From: an uncultured Dysgonomonas sp. | GTDB lineage: Bacteria; Bacteroidota; Bacteroidia; Bacteroidales; Dysgonomonadaceae | Assembly: GCF_900079725.1 (NCBI RefSeq) | Contig: NZ_LT599032.1 | Span: 3,714,053 to 3,778,052, forward strand | Direction: 5' to 3' | DNA length: 64,000 nucleotides | Shown here: in pieces, positions 26,401 to 34,031 of the stretch | How the letters are laid out: every line of letters begins with the position of its first letter | How positions within the stretch are numbered: the first letter of the stretch is position 1 | Notes under the pieces: generated by a model | Seen by the model: the letters and a program-made list of their open reading frames with translations, nothing else | What the model was told of the DNA's origin: nothing | The model's database searches: none | Position numbers and translations under genes: made by a program

Positions 26401-28071
26401 ATTGATGGTAATTCCCGCTTTCATATACCATGAACCGTAGCAATTCATGGAAGTAAGAATAAATGTAAGGTCGGTATTCGGCAAATCATCTTGGATATGG
26501 ATATCGTGGAAATAAGCAGGATTAGTTGTGATTTTTATTTCAGACGATATAATTGAATTTTTGTCGAAAATCACATTATCTAATTTTGTCGGCAAGCAAT
26601 AGCCTCCCGTTCCTCCTGAAGTGTCTGACCAATTATCCATGTTATTCCATTCATTATCATTTGCATCTCCTACCCAGTAAAGGTCTTTGCCTATCTGTTC
26701 TTTAAAATTCCACCCGCTGTTATATCCTCCGTCTATACCGTCAACGTTAAATATTGCTCCTCCCGTTGCATTGATTCTGCTTATCAGTGCGTTTGTGAGA
26801 TTTACCGTACCTGATTCTTTCTTTATAGTAGCTGTTCCCCCCGGAGTGTCTGTCGTTATTCTATAATGTGGTTCACACTCAGGTGTTGTATCTATTATAT
26901 CGTCTTGTACAATTACAGTACGGCCATTAAATATAATATTAGTTACAGAAGGAGCAAATGTCCATGTTCCTATTGTCAATGGTGTACCCACCACATAGAA
27001 ACCAGCTCTCGTAGATGTTAATTCCTCTATAGTAGAGCTACCTTCTATTTGAGCATATTTAGTTACAGGATTAGTAAATCTAACTTTATAATAACTCTGA
27101 CCATTCTTACTAAAAAAAGATCCATTGGTTATCTCAAACTCGGCTTTATTCGGATTAGGAGTTATATTTCCCAGAAAATTCCAGCTGGTAGCTTTTACTT
27201 TTGTTCCATCCGGTAAATTAATCGTACTATTTACATTTCCGTTATACATACTATAACCTATATCAAAAGTCTTGAGTGATGGTAAATCCCATGGAGTCAG
27301 CGAAGTGAGAGTCATCATATATACAGAAAGTGTTTCACATCGTGGCATCTTATAAACACCTGTACCCGAAATTGTCATTCCTCCCCCTGTTTTAGAGGTA
27401 AATGTAATCACGTTAGGCATATTTACAATACAGTCGTTTGTCGCACTTGTATCATATACGTAAAAACTAGAAGCATCATAGTTGACTATTCCTCCTTGAA
27501 AGTACATATTATATGACGAATTTACCTCACCTACGATATTCAGTGTTCCTGCACCCTTTTTAGTAAAACTGCTATACAATTGCGACCCGTTTAACGTCAA
27601 TGTACTTGTTTCCCCCTCGGCAGGTTCCATGATTAGATTATGGGTGTTATAGAGAAGTATTTGTCCATAGGGCTGTAAAGTAACATCTCCATTTACTCTC
27701 AGGTTATAGTTGCCGCTACGAGTTATACGAGGCGAGGTTGTAGAAGTGAGATCATCGGCAAAAGTCAGAGATTTGATTGTGTGTTCGGTATTCAAAGTAA
27801 TCAAACGGCTAGCCAGTGTTCCTCCCTTAAATCCAGAACCCGCATCTATTACTACATGTGTATCCCGTGTAGGAATAGACGAGGGCAGGCTACCTCCACC
27901 TCCCGGCTGGAAAGACCAGTGTGAAAGATCTTCCCAATTACCAGGACCTCCCACCCAATACATTGTTTGTTCTGTCTGTGCCACTATAGAAATCGGTAAA
28001 AAAAATGCAAGACAAATAAGTAAGACTATTAAGTTTTTATTGTTAATAGTTTGTTTCTTTTGTATTATCAT
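23482..28071 (-). CDS. Large secreted repeat protein, probable surface adhesin
   Basis: A 1529 aa protein with a signal peptide (cleaved after VAQ, residue 32). Three long beta-rich modules each start with a YWxGxxxxxxWxxxxNW-type motif: YWVGGPGNWEDLSHW (38), YWVGDANDNEWNNMDNW (~464) and YWIGTAGDGLWNTGSNW (~829). Each motif is followed by a 'P-T-x-x-D-x-V/H-F' turn. The rest is Thr/Asn/Gly-rich, like a beta-helix or beta-solenoid. The C-terminal ~250 residues look PKD-like (ADAGPDINQSGKTFTMAG). I see no clear type IX secretion C-terminal domain. It is cotranscribed with the gene 6 bp upstream. Function unknown; surface adhesion is inferred. Confidence 0.75.
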   Translation of the reverse strand: MIIQKKQTINNKNLIVLLICLAFFLPISIVAQTEQTMYWVGGPGNWEDLSHWSFQPGGGGSLPSSIPTRDTHVVIDAGSGFKGGTLASRLITLNTEHTIKSLTFADDLTSTTSPRITRSGNYNLRVNGDVTLQPYGQILLYNTHNLIMEPAEGETSTLTLNGSQLYSSFTKKGAGTLNIVGEVNSSYNMYFQGGIVNYDASSFYVYDTSATNDCIVNMPNVITFTSKTGGGMTISGTGVYKMPRCETLSVYMMTLTSLTPWDLPSLKTFDIGYSMYNGNVNSTINLPDGTKVKATSWNFLGNITPNPNKAEFEITNGSFFSKNGQSYYKVRFTNPVTKYAQIEGSSTIEELTSTRAGFYVVGTPLTIGTWTFAPSVTNIIFNGRTVIVQDDIIDTTPECEPHYRITTDTPGGTATIKKESGTVNLTNALISRINATGGAIFNVDGIDGGYNSGWNFKEQIGKDLYWVGDANDNEWNNMDNWSDTSGGTGGYCLPTKLDNVIFDKNSIISSEIKITTNPAYFHDIHIQDDLPNTDLTFILTSMNCYGSWYMKAGITINSNVLFYSYPGEIETITSNGSTFNIMYLIGAEGAGGTWILADDLRTIGDLQFRGGTFNTNDKDIYLGVNFNSNVAFEPSIALGGQRTLILGSSKISYRSIWRYSGTLDAGTSHITARGGADYNPEFTSNNSHIYYDVSFIPESTSIGTAKLSNILTFNKLTINTKKATINNNIQANVIDLGPNIGVTVASGKTITVIGDFITNTPDCSGLMEIAPSSSTSTFNLIKTTGVIHIPNVSLKGVQASGGATFSYYGLDEGGNSDNWIYTPVTAKDLYWIGTAGDGLWNTGSNWTTNNDGTPSESSCVPTQSDNVHFNSYSGSDGQIISLGTNSAYFNNFIAHDNAPVNIKITATTTGFDSYCYGNFIQLGEGMYIERCHLMGDVSNGKIINRSNSYFNNLTVSNTNAQWEFSGDMRISGTYMQSLAKQVDINMTTFTGGNILVHEGILNLNLKTLNGSSFELIKGIINASGVTMRVSKISSTGSDTSSLPRHLNIENATITTTDAFSYYGHPDITLNAANSHILVGKSFYGLAGHVYNKITTYNNNLTSMYIRGGITANEVILNHGRQILDNNTFGKLILMPKGLTLYIGAGTTQTITEDLILNGTPCTLNTIRAGTETGGTQLSATATIHYLKTNNHNRYDYTNIGGIIATGANLEFDVNTSNYGLNNEKVVFLEGAPGIVGLPDNFTCKTFNQEDVENEDNFISAEGFYGGPLSTYKWYYKHHNEENFKRLGIDSTTVVIDPKLYGINGTYKVEVVYDSTVFPICYSEDEIKMNYAPIIGSFTEASENKPHILNVNYCETDLKQLSYLVYELDEISTNFLENTEDIRLFFYETETSNEPLDPSTIMTEKTYYISFSDTISSCESPQRAIVNVSLDKMPLADAGPDINQSGKTFTMAGNQPGMNQQGEWTVISGDVTIADPTLYNTQVTLSASTNFATLEWRVANGTCIAKDRMNIGEKNYVPVNPHIMLKTKGN

Positions 28072-28077
28072 TGTCTA

Positions 28078-28752
28078 TTATTTGACCTTAAATGCGATAT
28101 TCATAAAAGTCTTCTCGGATACTTCATAATCTGGTTTTATCCTATAGGACAATACTCCGCCATCATCTATTGTAACCTGTTCGAAGACATTATTGTCATA
28201 ATATAAAACGAAGAATTCGAGTCGATTAGAATCATAAATTGGTAGAGTTGTAGCTGCTGGACTTTTGGTTGATGTGGTAAATTGTTCTTCGTATTTCTGA
28301 TGCAACTGAATTTTGAAGAAGCCACTGGAGAAAGAGGGATCAGATTCGCTGAGTGGCAACATAATGGATGGCATGTAGAAAAATACATCGGTTTCAGGAA
28401 TAAGGCGTACCCATTTTGAACCATTATTATAATAGAAGCCTTCAACGACATCTCCTTTAGGAGCTAAATTATACACAGTCATACCTTTTACGTGGGCTGA
28501 TAGTGGAGTGCTTTCGTCTGTCGATTGTAGGTGTACACGAGGCATGAGTAATCCTTTGTTCGATGTTTCGTCTGCTTTGTTTTTCAGATCGAGTAAAGCT
28601 GATTCGTTTGGTGCTACATTACTTCCAATTGTGACCTGGGCAGATAATGTTGATAAAGCCTGAAGAAGTAAAAATAAGTTTAATAACAAAATTGGTGACA
28701 GCACTTTAGTATATAGCTTTGTTCTTATACTTTGATTTATTCTGTAAGTCAT
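28078..28752 (-). CDS. Secreted protein of unknown function
   Basis: A secreted protein of 224 aa if started at 28752; an upstream in-frame ATG at 28806 would add 18 residues before the signal peptide and is less likely. The hydrophobic signal (LSPILLLNLFLLLQAL) ends at LSAQ. It is followed by a phrase often seen at the mature N-terminus of Bacteroidota surface proteins: VTIGSNVAPNESALLDLKNK, then KGLLMPRVHLQ and GMTVYNLAPKGD. No enzyme motif is present. It lies 6 bp upstream of the 1529 aa repeat protein, so the two probably act together at the cell surface. Confidence 0.7.
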   Translation of the reverse strand: MTYRINQSIRTKLYTKVLSPILLLNLFLLLQALSTLSAQVTIGSNVAPNESALLDLKNKADETSNKGLLMPRVHLQSTDESTPLSAHVKGMTVYNLAPKGDVVEGFYYNNGSKWVRLIPETDVFFYMPSIMLPLSESDPSFSSGFFKIQLHQKYEEQFTTSTKSPAATTLPIYDSNRLEFFVLYYDNNVFEQVTIDDGGVLSYRIKPDYEVSEKTFMNIAFKVK

Positions 28753-28837
28753 TTGTCTGTAAATAATGATGTTAGGTCTATTGTATCCTTGTGGGATAAT
28801 ATGCATTGTTTGTCTTTTTTTGTGGCCTAAAGTATTT

Positions 28838-28862
28838 CATTTCAATTAAATAAATTGAAATG
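28838..28862. promoter_or_regulatory. Perfect palindrome upstream of the surface-protein operon
   Basis: CATTTCAATT-AAATA-AATTGAAATG is a perfect 10 bp inverted repeat, 86 nt upstream of the chosen start. On the minus strand a TACTTTAG sequence just downstream could act as a weak -7 element. It could be an operator. The remaining gap to the tmRNA gene (28863-29265) shows only AT-rich sequence and the tmRNA promoter. Confidence 0.45.
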
Positions 28863-29206
28863 TATAAAATGAAGCAATGTGATGAAATTAGTCTGATTGC
28901 AATTTTACTGATTATTCTGTAAGTGTAATTTTGTCAGTCAGCTTAACTGAGAATTCATCCTATTTCCAACTCTGTCCCTATTTTAATATATGTCTACATT
29001 ATATTTATAGAGAGATACATAATTCGAGGTAAATATATCTTTTTTTATTAAAAGATTGTGTTAATAAGACGTGAAATATCAATAAATGATACTTGTTATT
29101 GTGTGTAAATGTTTGTTTTCGAGTTGGTTATGTTGTATTTTTTTTGATTATGGAGAGAGTATCTTATTTTTCAATAGGTGATATGCTTTATTTTAAGAAT
29201 TGCTAC

Positions 29207-29232
29207 TTTGACAAAGAAAATCACTATCTTTG
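29207..29232 (+). promoter_or_regulatory. Putative tmRNA promoter
   Basis: TATCTTTG (29225-29232) is a perfect -7 element. TTTG occurs at 29207-29210, but the 14 nt spacing is shorter than the usual ~19-21. Transcription would begin around 29239, giving a short leader before the mature tmRNA. Confidence 0.5.
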
Positions 29233-29265
29233 CATTTATATATTGATTATATATTCTTTATCATC

Positions 29266-29659
29266 GGGGCTGACTGGCTTTGACAGCGAGATGAAATGGT
29301 TTGTAAGCATGCAGTGCATAGTCGGCTGGCACTATAATCTTAGACGTCACAAATTTAACTGGCAATAACAATTACGCTCTTGCTGCTTAATCGAAGTATA
29401 GTAGATATAGCTTAATCCTGGCACAGGTGCTAGGACAAGACATCACCCGGAAGCTGTGGCTTCGAAGCGTGCCGATAAGGTGGTGCAGGCAAATCGGAGA
29501 TAGGATAGAGGAGGCTTCGGCCTTTATCTGAAATAAAGAAGCTAAGGTTTAGATTGGTGGCTTCGGTCTTGTCTACTCCCTACAATTAAAGCGAAGATAA
29601 GCATGTAGAAAGCAGATTAGTTCCTTGTTTGGACGAGGGTTCAATTCCCTCCAGCTCCA
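29266..29659 (+). ncRNA. ssrA: tmRNA (ssrA)
   Basis: Transfer-messenger RNA that rescues stalled ribosomes. The 5' end GGGGCUGACUGGCUUUGACAG and the 3' TGG/TψC-arm end GUUCAAUUCCCUCCAGCUCCA form the tRNA-like domain; GGGGCU pairs with AGCUCC (one G-U). The 3' CCA is not fully encoded and would be added. The tag frame runs 29361-29390: GGC AAT AAC AAT TAC GCT CTT GCT GCT TAA, that is GNNNYALAA and stop. It agrees with the known Bacteroidales tags ending in NYALAA. Pseudoknot-like helices lie between tag and 3' end but were not folded here. Confidence 0.95.
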
Positions 29660-29679
29660 CTTTAATGCTTTATTAATGA

Positions 29680-29722
29680 ATGGTTGTAAATTAGTACTTT
29701 ACAGCCATTTTTCAGTTTTTTT
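29680..29722 (+). terminator. Rho-independent terminator of tmRNA
   Basis: The 11 bp stem ATGGTTGTAAA (29680-29690) with TTTACAGCCAT (29698-29708), one G-U pair and a 7 nt loop, is followed by TTTTCAGTTTTTTT. It lies 20 bp after the tmRNA 3' end. Confidence 0.85.
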
Positions 29723-29857
29723 AGCGATTGCTTGCTTTTATTCTTAATGGCTAAAGCTTTTGCTGTTAAATTTTTTATATAGGTATTTGCAGTAGCTCCC
29801 TTGATTATAAAGTATTAATTCTTCACAAATTATCAATACTCTAACAAACCTTCAACC

Positions 29858-30652
29858 TTAGTCTTGATTTTCAAGTAACTCCAATGTTGCTATTACTGGT
29901 AAGTGATCTGATAATTGAATCACAGGCGTTTCAGCAGATATGATTTGCCATTTTGAATGGGGATAGCAGAAAATATAATCAATTTTTGATTTTGCATTCT
30001 TTGCGGGAGAGGTAAAATTCATGTTACTTACCTGTTTCCATTCTGACATGCATACACTTATTTCGTAAGAATCAGGTTTAGCATTGAAATCACCACACAG
30101 AACGATTGGATTTTTGTGTTTCAGCAAATCGCTGTTTAAAGAATCCACCTGAGCCAGACGGACTTCTGAGGTCGGGTAATCCAAGTGTGTAGAAACAAAT
30201 GTAAATATATTGCCATCGGGCAATTCAATATCACTTACCAGATATGCTCGTTGCTCTTTTGAGCCTTCCGGCATTGGCAATAGAATTCGTTTAGCCGAAA
30301 TATAGGGATATTTTGTTAATATACCGATTCCATAGTAACCTCCCATGTAAGGAATAGTTTTACCATACAGTGAGAGCATGCCTGTGCGAAAAGCCAGTTC
30401 GGAAATAAAGTTTTTCCCATTCTGATGTTGTGCACGTTCACGATATGTTTTCACATCGACTTCCTGAAGGGCGACGATATCCGGATTCTCTTTTTTTATG
30501 AATTCAGCCAGTTCTTCTAGCGATGCTAATTCGCCAAAACGAAGATTATAACTCATCACTTTTATTTGAGTCTGTTTCTGGGCGTTAACATTGTTAATAT
30601 AGCCGTTCATTAAAATGAAACATACTAATAGAGTTTTGATTATTATATCCAT
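29858..30652 (-). CDS. Secreted endonuclease/exonuclease/phosphatase-family protein
   Basis: A 264 aa protein of the EEP (DNase I-like) superfamily with a signal peptide (cleaved near VNAQ). Family motifs are all present: MSYNLRFG (metal site), ALQEVD (catalytic Glu), STHLD (catalytic His), CGDFNAKPDS (Asp/Asn pair), KIDYIF and SDHLPVIATL (Asp-His). Members cleave phosphodiesters of nucleic acids, phospholipids or inositol phosphates; the substrate here is not known. A strong terminator separates it from the SusCD operon upstream and it has its own -7 element, so it is an independent unit. Confidence 0.92.
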   Translation of the reverse strand: MDIIIKTLLVCFILMNGYINNVNAQKQTQIKVMSYNLRFGELASLEELAEFIKKENPDIVALQEVDVKTYRERAQHQNGKNFISELAFRTGMLSLYGKTIPYMGGYYGIGILTKYPYISAKRILLPMPEGSKEQRAYLVSDIELPDGNIFTFVSTHLDYPTSEVRLAQVDSLNSDLLKHKNPIVLCGDFNAKPDSYEISVCMSEWKQVSNMNFTSPAKNAKSKIDYIFCYPHSKWQIISAETPVIQLSDHLPVIATLELLENQD

Positions 30653-30706
30653 TTTTATTTCACACTTAAATGTTTTATTGGATGTTCTTGTAATCTATTA
30701 CAAATA

Positions 30707-30714
30707 CAAAGTTA
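30707..30714 (-). promoter_or_regulatory. -7 element for the EEP-family gene
   Basis: The minus strand reads TAACTTTG here, matching TAnnTTTG. It would start transcription about 48 nt before the gene. The -33 region is only weakly matched. Confidence 0.5.
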
Positions 30715-30741
30715 TTGTAAATGTAGAGATTAAATATAACA

Positions 30742-30784
30742 AGCTGCCCCCAATAAGATTTTCACTAAACTTATCGGGGCAGCT
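30742..30784 (-). terminator. Terminator of the SusCD operon
   Basis: The stem AGCTGCCCC / GGGGCAGCT, extended by ATAAG/CTTAT with one bulged base on each side, encloses a ~14 nt loop. On the minus strand it is followed by TGTTATATTT. It ends the minus-strand operon 28 bp after its last gene. Confidence 0.8.
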
Positions 30785-30811
30785 ATTATCTAACTTAAAT
30801 AATTGACTTAA

Positions 30812-32488
30812 TTATTGCAGAGGATAAGGACTATAAGGTATAATCTTAGAATCGTTATACATGGCACGTTGATCTTGCCGCGGGTAAATAATGTCGAGAG
30901 TCATTTCGTGATGTCCGTTCTCTTTGGTTACGACTTTCTTTATCCAACCAATTCCAAAGGCATAATTATCTACTACTGTAGGGGATGTTGTCGGGTGTGT
31001 ATGATTGCCCCATCCGAATATAAATCCATCAATCTTACCGGGATTGAAGTTATCCCCAACCCTACGGCTTGCTTTTGGTATATTATAATTTTCTCCAACA
31101 ATAATCGTTGTATATAAGTAAACTGTTATATCCGAATCATGTACTATCAAATCGATCTGACTTTTATTGAGGCTACCTCTGCGAGACGATAAAAACATAT
31201 AGGTTAAAGTATTGAACCCCCATAAATAATCTTTCGACCTGTTGTAGTAATTAATGTCCGCTCCATAAGCATGCGGCGAAACCGGTTGTGCATTCGTATT
31301 ATTTTTAGTCAAAACCCAGTCGATCCTATCCTGCTTAGTCTCTGCGATAGCCTTTCCGAATACAGGTATATCTTCATATAAAGCTATATAAGCGGAGTTG
31401 TCATCAGGGTCGGTTGACATAATCACATCGCGTAGTATGCGGGCTTTATAGTCAAAAGATTTAACAATAAACTCTTTAGAGACGGTAACCCCACCTTTGT
31501 TTTTAATTGTAAATTTGAAGGCCTGCAATTCGGTAGTCACAAACAAGTTCTGAGCGACAGAAGCTTCATTATATGTATCAGGTGGTAGGCTTACTGTAGT
31601 TTCTGCAGAATAGGTACCATTCGTCTTTGATGCAAAACTTACCGACTCCAGATCGGAGGCAGAGACTATCGATGCCAATACTTGATTTATTGCATCCTCT
31701 TTCAATTGTTCTGTCACAAAGGTTTCATCGTTGATAATGAAGTCAATAAAGTCAACATTCACAACATTATTAATTTTGTATGTCCTTTGTGAATATCCAT
31801 TGTAAATATTCTTGACGCGTACAACAATAGAATCGAGTCCGTTCTCTACAGGGATCATTTGTGTGAAATTGATTTTCTGCTTATCAGTTTCCGCACCTAC
31901 ATTATATTCTATAGCTGCTTGTTCTGCGTTATTAATGAATTTGACAAATGAAATCGATTGAATATCACAATCATTAATAATCGTACCCCTCATCCTTAAC
32001 GGTGTAGTTGTACTTACCGTATTACTATAATCAACATTACCATAAAAAGTTATTTCAGGTTTGTTTTTTATGTCTGTTACTTTGATTATTTGCTCAGCTG
32101 TCTTGGATATACCATTTATTGATACAATCTTAATAGCTGTTATATCATCCGAATTTATTAATACATCGACGTTGACCTCTAATGTTTTTGGTTGCCCCTC
32201 AACCGGAATCATGATGCGCTTATTCTTATCTATTTCAACATATCCTTTTTCTGTAGTTTTCAGCAATGTAATATATGCATCACGTATACCCGATTCAGAT
32301 TCTATAGTTGCCTGCACCTTTGTTTCAGCACCTAATATTCCTACTAGATTATCAGCCGAAGCTAACTCTAGTGTAGGTGGAGGGAAAGCATTATCGTCCG
32401 AAAAATCTTTATCGTCATCACTACATCCCACCATTATCAGGATCGATAAGAAGGTGATCAATGCAAAATATATTGTATTCTTTTTCAT
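30812..32488 (-). CDS. PUL lipoprotein of unknown function
   Basis: A 558 aa surface-type lipoprotein: lipobox IMVGC (Cys22) followed by an acidic stretch (SDDDKDFSDD), the usual pattern for surface export in Bacteroidota. The body has three or four beta-sandwich-like repeats of about 100 residues, as in SusE/SusF-like glycan-binding proteins, then a C-terminal domain that begins near residue 350. It matches no family I can name with certainty. It is the last gene of the SusCD operon, so it is probably a surface glycan-binding protein (inference from position). Confidence 0.7.
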   Translation of the reverse strand: MKKNTIYFALITFLSILIMVGCSDDDKDFSDDNAFPPPTLELASADNLVGILGAETKVQATIESESGIRDAYITLLKTTEKGYVEIDKNKRIMIPVEGQPKTLEVNVDVLINSDDITAIKIVSINGISKTAEQIIKVTDIKNKPEITFYGNVDYSNTVSTTTPLRMRGTIINDCDIQSISFVKFINNAEQAAIEYNVGAETDKQKINFTQMIPVENGLDSIVVRVKNIYNGYSQRTYKINNVVNVDFIDFIINDETFVTEQLKEDAINQVLASIVSASDLESVSFASKTNGTYSAETTVSLPPDTYNEASVAQNLFVTTELQAFKFTIKNKGGVTVSKEFIVKSFDYKARILRDVIMSTDPDDNSAYIALYEDIPVFGKAIAETKQDRIDWVLTKNNTNAQPVSPHAYGADINYYNRSKDYLWGFNTLTYMFLSSRRGSLNKSQIDLIVHDSDITVYLYTTIIVGENYNIPKASRRVGDNFNPGKIDGFIFGWGNHTHPTTSPTVVDNYAFGIGWIKKVVTKENGHHEMTLDIIYPRQDQRAMYNDSKIIPYSPYPLQ

Positions 32489-32513
32489 AATTATAATATC
32501 CGTATTTATAAAA

Positions 32514-33497
32514 CTAATATTTATACCTCTTAATACCTATGGTGGCACTTGCATTAGTTGACGGTAGCGCACTTATATAGATAAAAGCACAATATTTTCC
32601 GTCTTCTGTTTTCATAAATGCGCTACCGTCCTGGCGCAGATCCAGAATGAAATTGAGAGCGTTATCGAAACCTTTGGCTTGCATATCCAGATCATCTACA
32701 TATATGTTTGTATTGACATCATTTTTTAACTGCCCGTCCCAAACATATAATTTCTTTTCCATCAGAGTCGAATTTTTCTTAGCCCAGGTTGCCGGAAGCG
32801 AAAATCCGTCAGGATAATAATTCACAGCCGCAGGAGAAAAGAATGCATGCTTATAATCATACGAAGTAGCGCCTACTGTCTTTTTAGCTGCATATGCATA
32901 TATGAAGTCTATCTTAGAATATAAGTTCCCGGCTTCCACTTCGCTTATGGTATAGGCTTGCATATCTTCTATCGAAATATAGCGTTTATCATCATTACCT
33001 ACTCCCAACACTATTTGCTTATTCATATCCATCTCGGATATCTTATAAGTTTCTGTGCGAAGTGAAGTTCGTTCATCTACACCCGATTCGCAGGTAAAGG
33101 TAAATGTAACTTCTTTCCCCCGCAGCTCTTCAGGTATTATATAGTGATAGCGAAGCGTTGTGGCTTGAGCATCAATAATGTGTGCAGAAGAAGTGTTGCC
33201 CTCTGTTTTACAATCACGTGCAACAATCGTTGAAATATTCTTGCCCGCCTCGGTTCGCCAGGTTACGTTTTCAAAACCGGTCCCGCTCATTCCGGCAACC
33301 GGAGCTTCGGCAATTGCCATTTTCAGTTTACCTTCTGTTGTTCCCATCGCGTAAGCAAATTCTATTGTTTCGCCTACAATTAACGGGCCGGTGGTTCTCT
33401 TAATATAATCATTCTTTAATGGGCTTTTATCATCAGAGCAGGAGGTCATGATTAGGAAAGCCATCAACAGTATATTTATAATAAATGCTTTTTTCAT
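32514..33497 (-). CDS. PUL lipoprotein, DUF4466-like
   Basis: A 327 aa lipoprotein (lipobox IMTSC, Cys20). Its features (KRTTGPLIVGETIEFAYAMGT at the start, WRTEAGKNISTIVARDC, and a C-terminal half with DAYSKIDFIYAYAA-like strands) resemble the DUF4466 family often found next to SusD genes; the match is by eye and moderate. No catalytic motif is seen. It sits between two other lipoprotein genes with gaps of 25 and 20 bp. Its likely role is glycan binding at the cell surface. Confidence 0.65.
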   Translation of the reverse strand: MKKAFIINILLMAFLIMTSCSDDKSPLKNDYIKRTTGPLIVGETIEFAYAMGTTEGKLKMAIAEAPVAGMSGTGFENVTWRTEAGKNISTIVARDCKTEGNTSSAHIIDAQATTLRYHYIIPEELRGKEVTFTFTCESGVDERTSLRTETYKISEMDMNKQIVLGVGNDDKRYISIEDMQAYTISEVEAGNLYSKIDFIYAYAAKKTVGATSYDYKHAFFSPAAVNYYPDGFSLPATWAKKNSTLMEKKLYVWDGQLKNDVNTNIYVDDLDMQAKGFDNALNFILDLRQDGSAFMKTEDGKYCAFIYISALPSTNASATIGIKRYKY

Positions 33498-33517
33498 ACT
33501 GATTCTTTTTTTTACTG

Positions 33518-33922
33518 TTATTCTTGTATTGTAACTGTAATCGTATACTCTTTTTTGATCTTACGATTTCCCGAGATCAGGGTAAATTTATGTGGAGTTG
33601 AAAAATCAATCCATTTTCCCATCGAAGGAGTTACTGTGATATCATCGGTTACACCACAATATGGCTTTACATGAGTGAGGTTCGTCCCATATTTCGCTAC
33701 AGCCTTTACCGTACAATTTATTGTATCTATATCTCCATTAGAGTAGGTTGGAACTCTGACTAATACCGATTGGTTATCGGATCCCAACAGATTGAACGAA
33801 CTCATATAGCATGTGGCTTTATCTGTAATCAAAAGTCCTTTATCATCTACCGGATAATCTTCGCAGGAAACCATTAGGATGGCAGATATTAAAGCGAACA
33901 GATATATAATTTTTGTTTTCAT
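33518..33922 (-). CDS. Small PUL lipoprotein, DUF5018-like
   Basis: A 134 aa lipoprotein (lipobox LMVSC, Cys20) with one predicted beta-sandwich domain; the end SGNRKIKKEYTITVTIQE is typical of short Ig-like or DUF5018-type surface domains. It is 109 bp downstream of SusD and 20 bp upstream of the DUF4466-like gene. Function unknown; an accessory of the SusCD uptake complex is inferred. Confidence 0.65.
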   Translation of the reverse strand: MKTKIIYLFALISAILMVSCEDYPVDDKGLLITDKATCYMSSFNLLGSDNQSVLVRVPTYSNGDIDTINCTVKAVAKYGTNLTHVKPYCGVTDDITVTPSMGKWIDFSTPHKFTLISGNRKIKKEYTITVTIQE

Positions 33923-34031
33923 ATCTATAATTGTTTTTTATTGAGGTCACAGACCTGTTTATTATTTTCGTATCTGAAACAGCAATGGTTAGTTATTACT
34001 AAATAATGCTGTCTTAAATACTTTCTTTTAC

